Part shown: positions 10,362 to 20,100 of the stretch, piece after piece
How positions within the stretch are numbered: the first letter of the stretch is position 1
Layout: each line of letters begins with the position of its first letter
Source of the DNA: Woeseiaceae bacterium
Lineage (GTDB): Bacteria > Pseudomonadota > Gammaproteobacteria > Steroidobacterales > Woeseiaceae
DNA length: 64,000 nucleotides
Direction of reading: 5' to 3'
NCBI GenBank assembly: GCA_028280615.1
Contig: JANQLK010000022.1
Coordinates: forward strand, 62,001-126,000
The notes under the pieces: model-generated
What the model saw: the letters and a program-made list of their open reading frames with translations, nothing else
Database searches by the model: none
Told to the model about the DNA's origin: nothing
Position numbers and translations under genes: made by a program

Positions 10362-11009
10362 ATGCGAGCCTATCAGAAAGAATTCATCGACCTTGCATTG
10401 GAACTCGACGTGCTCAGGTTCGGTGAGTTCACGCTGAAATCCGGACGCCAGAGCCCGTATTTTTTCGACGCCGGGCTGTTCAGTTCGGGCTACGCGGCGG
10501 CCAAGCTCGGACGCTTCTACGCGGCCGCGATCGCGGATGCCGAAATCGAGTTCGATGTCCTGTTCGGGCCCGCCTACAAGGGCATCCCGCTCGTCGCCCT
10601 GTCGGCCGCGGCGCTTGCGGAGCACCAGGGCATCGACGTTCCGTACTGTTTCAATCGCAAGGAATCCAAGGCGCACGGGGAAGGCGGCTTCATCGTCGGC
10701 GCGCCGCTGGAGGGACGAGTCCTGATCGTCGACGACGTTATCACCGCCGGCACCGCTGTTCGCGAGGCCTATCGTCTGATCGTCGCCGCGGGCGCGGAAG
10801 TTGCCGCACTCGTCATTTCGCTCGACCGGCAGGAGCGCGGCCAGGGCTCCACGTCGGCCGTGCAGGAGCTGGAGGACGCACTCGGAATCCCGGTGATCAG
10901 CATCGTGACGCTCGGCGACCTCGTGGAGACCCTCGAGACTTCGGCCGAATACGAGGCCTATCTGGAGCCCGTTCTCGCCTATCGCCGGCAATGGGGCGTC
11001 GTGGCCTGA
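10362..11009 (+). CDS. pyrE: Orotate phosphoribosyltransferase
   Basis: Converts orotate plus PRPP to OMP in pyrimidine synthesis. ATG 10362 gives 215 aa ([14 protein letters not shown]), matching the family; an upstream in-frame ATG lies inside the divergent xth gene and is not used. Visible motifs: [36 protein letters not shown] and the PRPP loop [13 protein letters not shown]. In E. coli pyrE is close to dut and coaBC; here dut-coaBC follow about 0.8 kb downstream on the other strand. No leader attenuator is evident in the 67-bp upstream gap. Confidence 0.97.
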   Translation: MRAYQKEFIDLALELDVLRFGEFTLKSGRQSPYFFDAGLFSSGYAAAKLGRFYAAAIADAEIEFDVLFGPAYKGIPLVALSAAALAEHQGIDVPYCFNRKESKAHGEGGFIVGAPLEGRVLIVDDVITAGTAVREAYRLIVAAGAEVAALVISLDRQERGQGSTSAVQELEDALGIPVISIVTLGDLVETLETSAEYEAYLEPVLAYRRQWGVVA

Positions 11010-11050
11010 CGCCGCGCCGGCCGGCGCGCGCCGGCTCGACAACTCGATTA

Positions 11051-11075
11051 TGTAAATGCTGAATCCGCATTTACA
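11051..11075. repeat. Perfect inverted repeat between pyrE and DUF4124 gene
   Basis: Two 9-bp arms, TGTAAATGC (11051-11059) and GCATTTACA (11067-11075), separated by 7 nt. There is no following T tract, so it does not look like an intrinsic terminator. It lies 81 bp upstream of the DUF4124 start and could be an operator or an RNA stem-loop. A GC-only 16-bp palindrome (11020-11035) just after pyrE is a separate, weaker feature. Confidence 0.5.
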
Positions 11076-11155
11076 CCTCTCCGTTTGCCGTCTAAGCTTA
11101 AAATTCGCGAACTACGTCGCGATTCGACATAGTCGGATCAGGCATATTTGGGCAC

Positions 11156-11773
11156 ATGCGAATTCAGCTACTTGTCACGGTGATTCTGACCTTCGGCGTT
11201 GCCTCGGCAGCGGCCGAGGGCCGCCATTACAAGTGGGTGGACGCCGAGGGGAGAGTCTATTACGGCGATAGCGTACCCCCCGAGTTCACGGACCTCCGCA
11301 AGGAAGTGGTGAACGCGCAGGGCGTGGTGGTCGACGAGCTCGCGGGCAAACGCTCGGCCGAAGAAATCGAGGCCGCCCGGCTGGCCGAGGAACAGCGGCA
11401 GCGGGAACTGCTCCAGGAACGGGCCGACAAGGCGCTGCTGGCGACCTACCTGTCGGTACAGGAAATCGAGATGCACCGCGACCGTCGCGTCGAGTTGTTC
11501 AAGGCGCAGTCGCGGGTCACCGAACTCTATCTGCGCAACATCAAGCGGCAGCTCGGCAAGCTCGAACGCGAGGCCTCACGCTTCCAGCCCTATTCGGACG
11601 ATCCGGACGCACCGATGATCGATCCGTCGCTCGTCGAGGCCATCGCCGAAACCGAGGCGATCATCGACCGTCACGAAGGCAATCTCCTGCAGTTCCGCGA
11701 GGACGAGCGGCAGATCATCGCGCGCTTCGAGGGCGACATCGACCGCTTCAAGCGCCTCAAAAACCTGCAGTAA
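11156..11773 (+). CDS. DUF4124 domain-containing periplasmic protein
   Basis: Exported protein of 205 aa. Residues 1-20 (MRIQLLVTVILTFGVASAAA) form a Sec signal peptide. Residues about 23-45 (HYKWVDAEGRVYYGDSVPPE) are a DUF4124 core, a short domain with a conserved K/RWxDxxGxxxYxD pattern that is common at the N-termini of proteobacterial envelope proteins. The rest is charged and helical (EEIEAARLAEEQRQRELLQERADK and onward), probably a coiled coil. The function is unknown. It is isolated between pyrE and the convergent dut. Confidence 0.85.
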   Translation: MRIQLLVTVILTFGVASAAAEGRHYKWVDAEGRVYYGDSVPPEFTDLRKEVVNAQGVVVDELAGKRSAEEIEAARLAEEQRQRELLQERADKALLATYLSVQEIEMHRDRRVELFKAQSRVTELYLRNIKRQLGKLEREASRFQPYSDDPDAPMIDPSLVEAIAETEAIIDRHEGNLLQFREDERQIIARFEGDIDRFKRLKNLQ

Positions 11774-11813
11774 ATCCGCCGTCCCTGCAACGACGAATTG
11801 CGCCGCCGGGCGG

Positions 11814-12269
11814 TCAGCCCGTGCCCGAGTGCCCGAAGCCGCCCTCGCCGCGATCTGAATCCTCGAAACGCTCGACGACGTTGAAGCGCACCTGCTCGAC
11901 GGGCACGAACACGAGCTGCGCGATGCGCTCCCCGGGTTCGACCTCGTAAGCCTTCGAACCGCGGTTCCAGCAGGAGATGTAGACCTGGCCCTGGTAGTCG
12001 GAGTCGATGAGCCCCGTCAGGTTGCCGAGTACGATGCCGTGCCTGTGGCCCAGCCCCGAGCGCGGCAGCAACACGGCCGCGAGGCCCGGGTCGCCGATGT
12101 GAATCGCGAGGCCGGTCGGGATAAGGATCGTCTCACCCGGCTGCACGCTGACCGGCTGGTCGATGACGGCCCGCATATCGAGTCCGGCCGAACCGTCGGT
12201 GGCATAATGCGGCATCGGCACGCTGTCGCCGACCCGTGGGTCGAGTATCTTGAGATCGATGGATCGCAT
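11814..12269 (-). CDS. dut: Deoxyuridine 5'-triphosphate nucleotidohydrolase
   Basis: Trimeric dUTPase of 151 aa that hydrolyses dUTP to dUMP and PPi, keeping uracil out of DNA and supplying thymidylate synthesis. Motifs in order: [13 protein letters not shown] (motif 1), [13 protein letters not shown] (2), [11 protein letters not shown] (3), [10 protein letters not shown] (4) and the C-terminal [11 protein letters not shown] (5). It starts 8 bp after the coaBC stop; the coaBC-dut order is ancestral in gammaproteobacteria. Confidence 0.97.
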   Translation of the reverse strand: MRSIDLKILDPRVGDSVPMPHYATDGSAGLDMRAVIDQPVSVQPGETILIPTGLAIHIGDPGLAAVLLPRSGLGHRHGIVLGNLTGLIDSDYQGQVYISCWNRGSKAYEVEPGERIAQLVFVPVEQVRFNVVERFEDSDRGEGGFGHSGTG

Positions 12270-12276
12270 CGTCTTG

Positions 12277-13536
12277 CTAGCTGCCGTTGTTGCCGCGCAG
12301 CGACACCACGGAGCCGCTGACGCCGCCGGCCTCGTCGCGTTGCGTAACCGCGTAACGATCGGCGATTATCCCGACTAGGTCTCGCGCGAGGTCGGTCTTG
12401 GCGGCGGTCGGAAACGAACGATGTTCCCCGGGCCAGTAGACGCAAACCGTATTCTCGTCGAGGTCGAAGCCCTCGCTCGCGCCGACGCGGTTCGCGATGA
12501 TCATGTCGAGGCGCTTGCCTTCGAGCTTCTTGAGCGCGTTGTCGCGCACGTTCTGCGTCTCGGCCGCGAAGCCGACGCAGAACGGACCGGACTCGAGCGC
12601 CGCAACCGACGCCAGGATGTCGTCGGTCTTGACGAGCGCCATGCTCACGCTGTCGGCCGAAGACTTCTTGATCTTGTGGTCGGCGAACTGCGCCGGCCGG
12701 TAGTCCGCGACGGCCGCGGCCGCGATGAAGATGTCGGCGTCGGCAACGTGCTCATGGGTCGCCTCGTACATCTCGCGCGCCGTCTCGACCGAGTGCATCT
12801 CGACGCCCCGGGGCGCCGCAAGCGAAACCGGTCCGCTGACCAGCACGACGCGCGCGCCCGCGGCCCTCGCCGCCCGCGCCATTGCGTAGCCCATCTTCCC
12901 CGAGCTGCGATTCGTGATGTAGCGGACCGGATCGATGGGCTCGCGAGTCGGCCCGGCCGTGATCAGCACGGTCTTCCCGGCCAGCCGGCCAGCCGCGGCC
13001 TCGCCCGTGAACCGCGGATCGCAGACGATCGCCGCAATCGCGTCGGGCTCGGTCATGCGGCCGGCGCCGGTCTCGCCGCAGGCCTGCGAGCCCGCTTCCG
13101 GACCGATGATCGTCATTCCGCGGTCGACGATCGTGTCGCGATTCGCCTGCACGGCCGGATTGCTCCACATGACCCGGTTCATGGCCGGCGCCACGGCGAT
13201 CGGCGCCTCGGTGGCGAGACACAAAGTCGTCAGCAGGTCGGGCGCGCTGCCGCCCGCGAGCCGTGACAGCAGTTCGGCCGTCGCCGGTGCAATCAGCACG
13301 ACGTCGGCCCAGCGGGCGAGCTCGATGTGGCTCATCGACGCCTCCGCCTCCTTGTCCCACAGATTGCTCCGGATCGGACGGCCCGAGACGGCCTGCAGCG
13401 CGGTTTCGGTTACGAACTCCCGCGCGGAGTCGGTCATGACGATCTGCACGTCCGCGCCACGCTCGCGCAGCCGGCGCACGAGCTCGGGGGTCTTGTACGC
13501 CGCGATGCCGCCGCTGATGCCCAACACGATGTTCAT
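12277..13536 (-). CDS. coaBC: Bifunctional phosphopantothenoylcysteine decarboxylase / phosphopantothenate-cysteine ligase
   Basis: Coenzyme A biosynthesis flavoprotein of 419 aa. The N-terminal CoaC domain (about 1-185) has [23 protein letters not shown] and the [13 protein letters not shown] motif that positions FMN and substrate. The C-terminal CoaB domain (about 187-400) has [33 protein letters not shown] and [16 protein letters not shown]. In E. coli coaBC is divergent from radC; here radC lies 13.9 kb away in the matching orientation, so the intervening DNA looks inserted. Confidence 0.97.
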   Translation of the reverse strand: MNIVLGISGGIAAYKTPELVRRLRERGADVQIVMTDSAREFVTETALQAVSGRPIRSNLWDKEAEASMSHIELARWADVVLIAPATAELLSRLAGGSAPDLLTTLCLATEAPIAVAPAMNRVMWSNPAVQANRDTIVDRGMTIIGPEAGSQACGETGAGRMTEPDAIAAIVCDPRFTGEAAAGRLAGKTVLITAGPTREPIDPVRYITNRSSGKMGYAMARAARAAGARVVLVSGPVSLAAPRGVEMHSVETAREMYEATHEHVADADIFIAAAAVADYRPAQFADHKIKKSSADSVSMALVKTDDILASVAALESGPFCVGFAAETQNVRDNALKKLEGKRLDMIIANRVGASEGFDLDENTVCVYWPGEHRSFPTAAKTDLARDLVGIIADRYAVTQRDEAGGVSGSVVSLRGNNGS

Positions 13537-13654
13537 ACGGTAATTCTGGGACTAAACGGCGCCGTCGTCCAGACCGTTCGGTTCTCGGGATATAGCGCGA
13601 AGGCGGTAGCCGGGAGGCACGCACCGTTGCGACTCCAGGGCGGCGAGTACCGCC

Positions 13655-13817
13655 AGCCCGCATCCGTCACCGATTCGCGGGATGATCGGGCAGGATTTTG
13701 TTCGCTCAAGGGTTTTTCCGAAGGCGCGCAATACTCACTGTATTGCCAACTGAGGAAAAAGTCTTGAGCGAACAAAAGACAAGCGAGGGCCCGTGTAATC
13801 GGTGACGGATGCGGGCT
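13655..13817 (+). repeat. 163-bp nested-palindrome repeat element, copy A
   Basis: Terminal inverted repeats of 21 bp (13655-13675 and 13797-13817; outer sequence AGCCCGCATCCGTCACCG) are perfect. Inside are long arms (GTTCGCTCAAG / CTTGAGCGAAC plus GGTTTTTCC / GGAAAAAGT) and a central hairpin GCAATAC-TCACT-GTATTGC. The whole element can fold into one long cruciform or RNA hairpin. It carries no gene. It lies just upstream of coaBC and just past the metalloprotease stop. Copy B, also 163 bp, is nearly identical in the opposite orientation; C and D are partial. Confidence 0.93.
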
Positions 13818-13821
13818 AGCG

Positions 13822-15411
13822 TCAGGCTTTGCGGTGACGGATGCGGGCAAGACCGCCAAGCAGCAACAGCGTAGGCCAGCCGGGACTGCCGCCGCCGCTG
13901 TCGTCATCGGGCTCGGGCGGCGGCGTCGGATCGCGCACGGTAAACGTCGGTGACGCGAGATTATTGCTCGCGACGGCGTCGTCATCGGCTGCGACGCTGG
14001 CCTCGAAGGTCGCGGATCCGGCCGAGTTCGCGGTCGCCTCGACGGTGACGGTCGCGCCGGCGCCACTGGCAAGCGTCCCGATGCTGCAGTCCGCGGCGCC
14101 GCCGCCGCTTGTGCAGCTGCCGACGGTCGTCGAAATACCGTCGAGGACCATCGTCGCCGGAATCGAGATGCCGATGCTCGTATTGTTCACGGTCTCGGTG
14201 CCGACGTTGTTGACGTCGAATTCAAGCGCCACGCTGTCGCCGATGTTCACGAAGGCGGGCACCGTGCCGACCTCGAGCTCGACGTCGGTGGCGACCAGCA
14301 CGCGGATGCAGCTCGCCGCCGCGATGTCGTCCTGCATCTCGTTGATGCTGCAGTCGGAGAACTGGTCGCTGCCGTTGACGCTGACCGACATGATCCAGTT
14401 TCCGGTCTGCGCCTCGCATGCCGATCCGAACTCTCCGTCATGCGGCGCGCCGAAATTGTGGCCGATTTCATGGGCGGCGATTAGCGCGTCGACGGGCGTG
14501 CTGCCGAAGAAGTCGTTGCGCTGCAGTTCGGTCAGCCCGGCGCTGAAGCGGCTGTTGCAGAGCGATTCGCTGTAGGCGATCCCGACGTTCGAGCCCGCCA
14601 GCGTGCGACCCGTGAACAGGTGCGTCAGCCCGGCGGCGGTGTGCTCGCTCGAGCCTTCGCGGAAGTCGGCGAGTTCGTTGAGCAACAGCTCGGAATCCGT
14701 CTCGTCGGTGAACGGGTCGTTGGCCGCGGGAAAGGTGTCGATATGCGAGATCGTGAGCTGAACGCCGAGCTGCTGGCTGAAGATCTCGTCGGCAATGTTC
14801 ATGCGGGTCAGTACTTCGGCCGTCGTGTCGCTGCCGAATTCGTTCGTGAACTCGAAGTCGGCGACGACCGCGACGTCGATCGTCTGGGTCGCGCCGAGCG
14901 CCCGTTGCACGGCCGGCCGCGAGGTGCTGTCGCCGACGGCGGACAGGAGCTCCCTGGCGTCGTGCGCGTGCTCGACGTGCGGGCAGCGCAGCAGGCCGCC
15001 GGGGATCTGCACATCGGCCAGGCGATACACCGTCGTGGCATCGCCCGCGGGTTCGACTCCGTACATGTCGCTGCCGTCGAAGTACATGCCCCGGGGGCGC
15101 CCGTCGACGACGACGAACCTCGCCCAGGACCCCGGCTCGCCTTCGATGCGGCCGCGATACGCGCGGACACCCTCGGGCATCGATCCGGACAGGAGCGCAC
15201 GGTTCTCCTGCACGCGGAAGCTCAGACGCCGATCGAAGGCCTCGAAGCGCATTGTCGATGATGTCTCGAGCGCCGCGCGCGGCGCCTCGATCTCGAAACC
15301 CGTGAGGCGTTCGCTGTAGCCCATGAGGATGCCGGCTTCGTCCGCACTCACCGGGGCGGCGAACGCGGCGCCCAGCAAGAGCGCGAATACCAGTCTTGCT
15401 TTCCTTGTCAT
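13822..15411 (-). CDS. Secreted reprolysin-like zinc metalloprotease with GlyGly-CTERM tail
   Basis: Predicted exported metalloendopeptidase of 529 aa. ATG 15411 has an AAGGA site and gives a signal peptide (RLVFALLLGAAFAAPVSA); ATG 15423 is an alternative. A prodomain-like region is followed by an M12-type catalytic domain with the zinc motif AHEIGHNFGAPHD (HExxHxxGxxH, about residues 330-345). A CARDB/DUF11-like beta domain follows (VGTVPAFVNIGDSVALEF to GATVTVEATAN). The C-terminus is GGGSPGWPTLLLLGGLARIRHR: a glycine motif, a hydrophobic helix and a basic tail, the GlyGly-CTERM signal handled by rhombosortase and usually type II secretion. The last codons duplicate the adjacent repeat's terminal sequence. 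Confidence 0.88.
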   Translation of the reverse strand: MTRKARLVFALLLGAAFAAPVSADEAGILMGYSERLTGFEIEAPRAALETSSTMRFEAFDRRLSFRVQENRALLSGSMPEGVRAYRGRIEGEPGSWARFVVVDGRPRGMYFDGSDMYGVEPAGDATTVYRLADVQIPGGLLRCPHVEHAHDARELLSAVGDSTSRPAVQRALGATQTIDVAVVADFEFTNEFGSDTTAEVLTRMNIADEIFSQQLGVQLTISHIDTFPAANDPFTDETDSELLLNELADFREGSSEHTAAGLTHLFTGRTLAGSNVGIAYSESLCNSRFSAGLTELQRNDFFGSTPVDALIAAHEIGHNFGAPHDGEFGSACEAQTGNWIMSVSVNGSDQFSDCSINEMQDDIAAASCIRVLVATDVELEVGTVPAFVNIGDSVALEFDVNNVGTETVNNTSIGISIPATMVLDGISTTVGSCTSGGGAADCSIGTLASGAGATVTVEATANSAGSATFEASVAADDDAVASNNLASPTFTVRDPTPPPEPDDDSGGGSPGWPTLLLLGGLARIRHRKA

Positions 15412-15589
15412 TACGTCCTTCATGGCGGGCCGTCGGTCATCCGGAACACGTTTCAATAGCTAATCAAACTGGGACACGGGACGGCAAGGAACTATCCGTC
15501 GCTGTTTCGCGACAGACGTCGCATTCGTGTGAGCCGGGTCACAGTTTGCCAATAAACCATCGCCGCCGGGTCGCCGGCAGTACGTCTGG

Positions 15590-16018
15590 CTACGGGGACC
15601 CGTCCGTCAGCACGAGTGCACAGTTCGGCATTGCCTCGCCGTCCAGCACGGCCTCGTTTTGCTCGTAGCTCAGAAGCCAGGTGCGGCCGCGGTGGTCGAG
15701 CAGATATCGCTCATCGAGCGCCGTTCCGTCGTCGGCCCGGAAGCTCACGCGCTCGCCGTCGGTTTCGAAGCGGCCCGCCTTCGGGTAGCCGGGGAACGGA
15801 TCGATGCGATTGCCCTCGTTGTCCACCGACACGGCGTCGGTAAAGCGGTCCCACTCGAAGCGCCCTTTGCCGAGACCGCGACCGAGTTCGATACGGTCGC
15901 CTGAATAGGCAATGCACGCCGGCTCGAAGACGCCCTCTGGCGAACTGGCGCAGGCCGTCAACAGCATCGCGGCGAATCCGGTGGTCCGGCTGCCGGTCTT
16001 TGCAGTCGTCGATTTCAT
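15590..16018 (-). CDS. Hypothetical lipoprotein
   Basis: Predicted lipoprotein of 142 aa. ATG 16018 gives a basic N-terminus (MKSTTAKTGSRTTGFAAMLL) and lipobox LTAC, so Cys22 would be the acylated residue. The mature part, CASSPEGVFEPACIAYSGDRIELGRGLGKG, then FEWDRFTDAVSVDNEGNRIDPFPGYPKAGRFE, looks like a small beta-sandwich domain; two more Cys may form a disulfide. I do not recognise a family. It is upstream of and divergent from the rnfB-led operon, 189 bp away, with no evident link to it. Confidence 0.72.
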   Translation of the reverse strand: MKSTTAKTGSRTTGFAAMLLTACASSPEGVFEPACIAYSGDRIELGRGLGKGRFEWDRFTDAVSVDNEGNRIDPFPGYPKAGRFETDGERVSFRADDGTALDERYLLDHRGRTWLLSYEQNEAVLDGEAMPNCALVLTDGSP

Positions 16019-16207
16019 GACGGCAGTGTAACGCCTCGGCCTGGCGAGGCAGTGACGCAGTCGACGAATGCGGCGATTCACTCCGGACCCCGGCGGCAGC
16101 CGCGCCGATGCCCGTTGGAGACCGCCGACTGCTTCTCGGAATTCCCGTATGGACGGTCGGCGGCAATCCTGTAGCGTCGATGGCAAGGTGGCTGGCTGCC
16201 GCGTGAG

Positions 16208-17077
16208 GTGCTTATGCTCGTGCTGACCGCCGTCGGCGCGCTCGGTGCGCTGGCGCTGATCCTGGCGACGGGCCTCGTGGTCGCCAACCGGACCCTGTAC
16301 GTCGAAGAAGACCCGCGCTATGACGCCGTCGAGGCGATGCTGCCGGGCACGAACTGCGGTGCCTGCGGCTATCCGGGATGCCGCTCATTCGCGGAGGCGC
16401 TGTTAAGCGACAAAGTCCTGCCCGGCAAGTGCACCGTTTCAACCGACGCTGGCCGCGCGGCCATCGCGGACTACCTCGGTATCGACGTCGGCGCGGAGGA
16501 ATCGCGTGTCGCCCGCCTGGCCTGCGCCGGAGGCAGCAACGTGGCGCGGCGCCACGCGGACTACGTCGGCAACGCTTCGTGCCGCTCGGCCGCGCTCGTC
16601 GCGGGTGGCGGCAAGGGCTGTTTCTGGGGCTGCCTTGGATACGGCGACTGCGAAAGAGCCTGTGACTTCGACGCGATCGTCATGAACCGGCACGACCTGC
16701 CCGAAGTCCTGGAGGACAAGTGCACGGCCTGCGGTGACTGCGTCGAGATCTGCCCGAAGGACCTGTTCTCGCTACAGGCCGTGAGCCACCGGCTGTGGGT
16801 CGCCTGCAAGAATCTCGAATTCGGTGACGAAATCCTCGCGGACTGCCTGCTCGGCTGCACGGCCTGCGGGCGCTGCGCACAGGACGCACCGCAAGCCGTG
16901 AGCATCGAGGACAACCTGGCCGTCGTGAACCACGAGCGCGCCGGTGACGCCCGCACGGCGATCGACCGCTGCCCGACCGGCGCAATCGTCTGGTTCGATA
17001 CCAACGGCTCGGTCGTTCGCGGCGACGCGGCGCCAACCGTAGCCCGGCGCTCGCCGCTACCGGCCGCACCGACGTGA
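16208..17077 (+). CDS. rnfB: Electron transport complex subunit RnfB (long, multi-cluster type)
   Basis: Fe-S subunit that passes electrons from ferredoxin into the Rnf membrane complex. It is 289 aa from GTG 16208 (ATG 16214 alternative). An N-terminal membrane helix is followed by NCGACGYPGCRSF (the [4Fe-4S] Fe-S domain), then a Cys-rich region: GCFWGCLGYGDCERACDFDAI, CTACGDCVEICPKDLF, CLLGCTACGRCAQDAP and DRCPTGAI. This is longer and richer in clusters than E. coli RsxB (192 aa) and resembles RnfB of strict anaerobes. In the third cluster the usual CP is APQ, so one ligand may differ. It starts the operon, 27 bp before the PFOR gene. Confidence 0.93.
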   Translation: MLMLVLTAVGALGALALILATGLVVANRTLYVEEDPRYDAVEAMLPGTNCGACGYPGCRSFAEALLSDKVLPGKCTVSTDAGRAAIADYLGIDVGAEESRVARLACAGGSNVARRHADYVGNASCRSAALVAGGGKGCFWGCLGYGDCERACDFDAIVMNRHDLPEVLEDKCTACGDCVEICPKDLFSLQAVSHRLWVACKNLEFGDEILADCLLGCTACGRCAQDAPQAVSIEDNLAVVNHERAGDARTAIDRCPTGAIVWFDTNGSVVRGDAAPTVARRSPLPAAPT

Positions 17078-17104
17078 CATCCCCGAACCGCACATGAGTG
17101 AGCG

Positions 17105-20100
17105 ATGAAAAATGAACTCGACGAAGTCCGCTTTCCCGGCACGCCGGCCGCAATGGACGGCAATACGGCCGTCATCAGCTGTGAACGGGAGTCGAGCGAT
17201 GCCGCGGGGGCCTATCCGATCACGCCGTCCACGCAGATGGGCGAATACTGGGCCGAGGCGGCGGCCGCGGGTCATGTCAATATCTCGGGTCGGCCGCTGA
17301 TCTTCGTCGAGCCCGAAGGCGAACACGCCGCCGCCGCCGTGACGGCCGGCATGGCGATGACGGGCTTGAGGGCAGCGAACTTTTCGAGCGGACAGGGCAT
17401 CGCCTACATGCACGAGTCGCTGTACGCGGCGGCCGGCAAGCGCCTGCCCTACGTGCTCAACATCGGCGCGCGGGCCATGACCAAATCGACGCTCAACGTG
17501 CATGCGGGCCATGACGACTATCACTGCATCGACGACACGGGCTTTTTTCAGCTGTTCGCCTGCAATGCCCAGGGCGCGGCAGACCTCAACGTCATCGCCC
17601 ACCGCATTGCCGAAATGGCACTGACGCCGGGCGCCGTCGCGCAGGACGGTTTCCTGACCACGCACCTGATCGAATCGATGCGGGTGCCCGAGCGCGAACT
17701 CATCGAGACCTTCCTGGGCCGGCCCGATGACGTCATCGACACGCCGACCCCGGCGCAGCGTATCGTCTACGGTGAAAAGCGCCGGCGCATCCCGATGCTC
17801 TGGGACGTCGACAATCCGGTCATGGCCGGCCTGGTCGAGAACCAGGATGCCTACATGCAAAGCGTCGCCGCCCAGCGTCCGTTTTTCTTCGATCACGTGC
17901 GCGATCTCGCCGACGACGCGTTCGAAGAATTCGCACGCCTGACCGGCCGCCGGTACGCCCGCATCGGCACCTACCGGACGGAGGGCGCCGACTACCTGAT
18001 CGTCGGCCAGGGCAGCCTGGTGCCCTACGCCGAGGTGGTCGCCGACTACCTGGCGGAAAGCCGCGGCATCAAGGTGGGCGTCGTGGACGTGACGATGTTC
18101 CGGCCGTTCCCGGCCGACCTGCTGTCGGCGGTGCTGCGCGGGCGCAAGGGCGTAACGGTACTCGAACGCCTCGATCAACCGCTGGCCGGCGACCTGCCGC
18201 TGATGCGGGAGATTCGTGCGACCGTAAGCAAGTGCATCGAGAACGGCCGGGACGACGGCGCGCTGCCCTACCCTGATCTCGACCGCTACACAAAGCCCAA
18301 GGATGCGCCGCCCCTGTACTCGGGGTCGTTCGGCATGGGCAGCCGCGACCTGCAGCCGGAGGGGCTGATCGGCGCGGTCGAAAACATGCTGCCCGACGGC
18401 GGCCGAAAGCGGCTCTTCTACCTGTCGATCGACTTCCTCAGGAAGCGCGCCCTCACGCCCAAGCAGGAGATCTACCAGCAGACCATCGAGGATGCCTACC
18501 CGCACGTTCGCGAACTCGCGCTTCGCGGCAGCGAGAATCCGAACCTGATGCCCGAGGGCAGCATCACGGTCCGGCTGCACTCGATCGGTGGCTGGGGGGC
18601 CATCACGACGGGCAAGAACCTGGCCATGACGCTGTATAGCCTGCTGGGCTACGACATCAAGGCGAACCCCAAGTACGGCTCGGAGAAAAAGGGCCAGCCG
18701 ACGACGTTCTACCTGTCCGCCGCGCCGGAGCCGATCAAGGTCAACTGCGAGTATTTCTACGTCGACGTCGTGCTTTCGCCGGACCCGAACGTCTTTCACC
18801 ACACCAACGCGCTGGCCGGTCTGAAGGACGGCGGTACGTTCATCATCCAGAGCGACCTCAAGGACCCGGCCAGCGTGTGGGCGTCCATCCCGATTGGTTT
18901 CCAGCAGACCATCGTCGAGAAGGGCATCCGCGTGTTTTTCCTCGACGCGTTCAGCATTGCACGCGACGAGGCCACCGACGCGGACCTGCAGCTCCGCATG
19001 CAGGGCGTGGCGTTCCAGGGCGCCTTCTTCGCGGCGTCGACCGTGCTCGACGACAAGGGCCTCGACGAGGGCCGGCTGCTCAGGGAGATCCGCGCCCAGC
19101 TCGAGTACAAGTTCGGCGATAAGGGCGCTCGCGTCGTCGAGGACAACATGCGCGCCATCAAGCGCGGCCACGACGAGCTCGTCGAGATACTCGACAAGCC
19201 GTTCACGCTGTCGGCAAACGCGGGCGACGCGATCCCGGCCGAGCCGCCGCTGCCGACCATGGTCAAGCGGCTGCCCGAGAGCCAGTCGGCGACGAGCGAC
19301 ATCCATCGTTTCTGGGAGCAGACCGGAAATTTCTATGCGCGCGGCATGGGCTCGGACAACATCACCGACCCGTTCGTCGGGCTCGGGACGATGCCCGCGC
19401 TGAGCTCCCTGTTCCGCGACATGACCGGCATTCGATTCGAGCACCCCGAGTGGATCCCCGAGAACTGTACGGCCTGCGGCGATTGCTACACGGTCTGTCC
19501 GGACACCGCAATACCGGGCCTCGTCAACGAGGTCGGCGAGGTCCTCGATACCGTCGTCAAGCGAGTCCGCAAGAACGGTGGCAGCACCGAGCACCTGCCG
19601 CGCGCCGTGCGCTCGGTCGAACGGCATCTGCGCAGCGAGATGGTCGAGGCCGGTGAGTCGGCCTCGGTTGCCGGTATGCTCGAAGGCGCGATCGAGAAGA
19701 CCCTCGCCGAGGCCGACGCGGCCGTGAGGCCGGCCTTGAGCGACGAATTCGGCGCGTTCCGCGACGAGCTCAACGGCTTCCAGTTCGCCGTGACGCGACC
19801 GTACTTCACGCTGCCCGAAAGGAAGCAGGCCGGCGATGGCGGCCTGCTATCGATTACGGTCGACCCCTACACCTGCAAGGGATGCATGGAGTGCGTCAAG
19901 GTCTGCGACGACGACGCGTTGCGACCGGTCACGCAGACCGATGCATCGATCGAGGGACTCAGGAAGAACTGGGATCTGTGGCTGGACCTGCCCAACACGC
20001 CGAGGAAGTACGTCCGCATCGACGATCTCGAGGAGCGCATCGGCGCGCTCGAAACGCTGCTGCTCGACAAGGACAACTACCTTGCCTTCGCAAGCGGCGA

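Noticed and set aside
11020..11035. GC-only perfect palindrome (GCCGGCGC twice as inverted halves) after pyrE as a terminator
   Set aside because: No T tract follows, and such GC palindromes arise readily at this base composition; possible but unsupported.
13655..13817. Interpretation of repeat A as an integron attC site or insertion sequence
   Set aside because: No integrase, no transposase, no attC core sites (GTTRRRY) and no clear target-site duplication; called a palindromic repeat instead.
17057..19627. 856-codon minus-strand open frame antisense to the PFOR gene
   Set aside because: Composition is Arg/Val/Asp-rich shadow sequence without motifs; the plus strand encodes a continuous NifJ-family protein.
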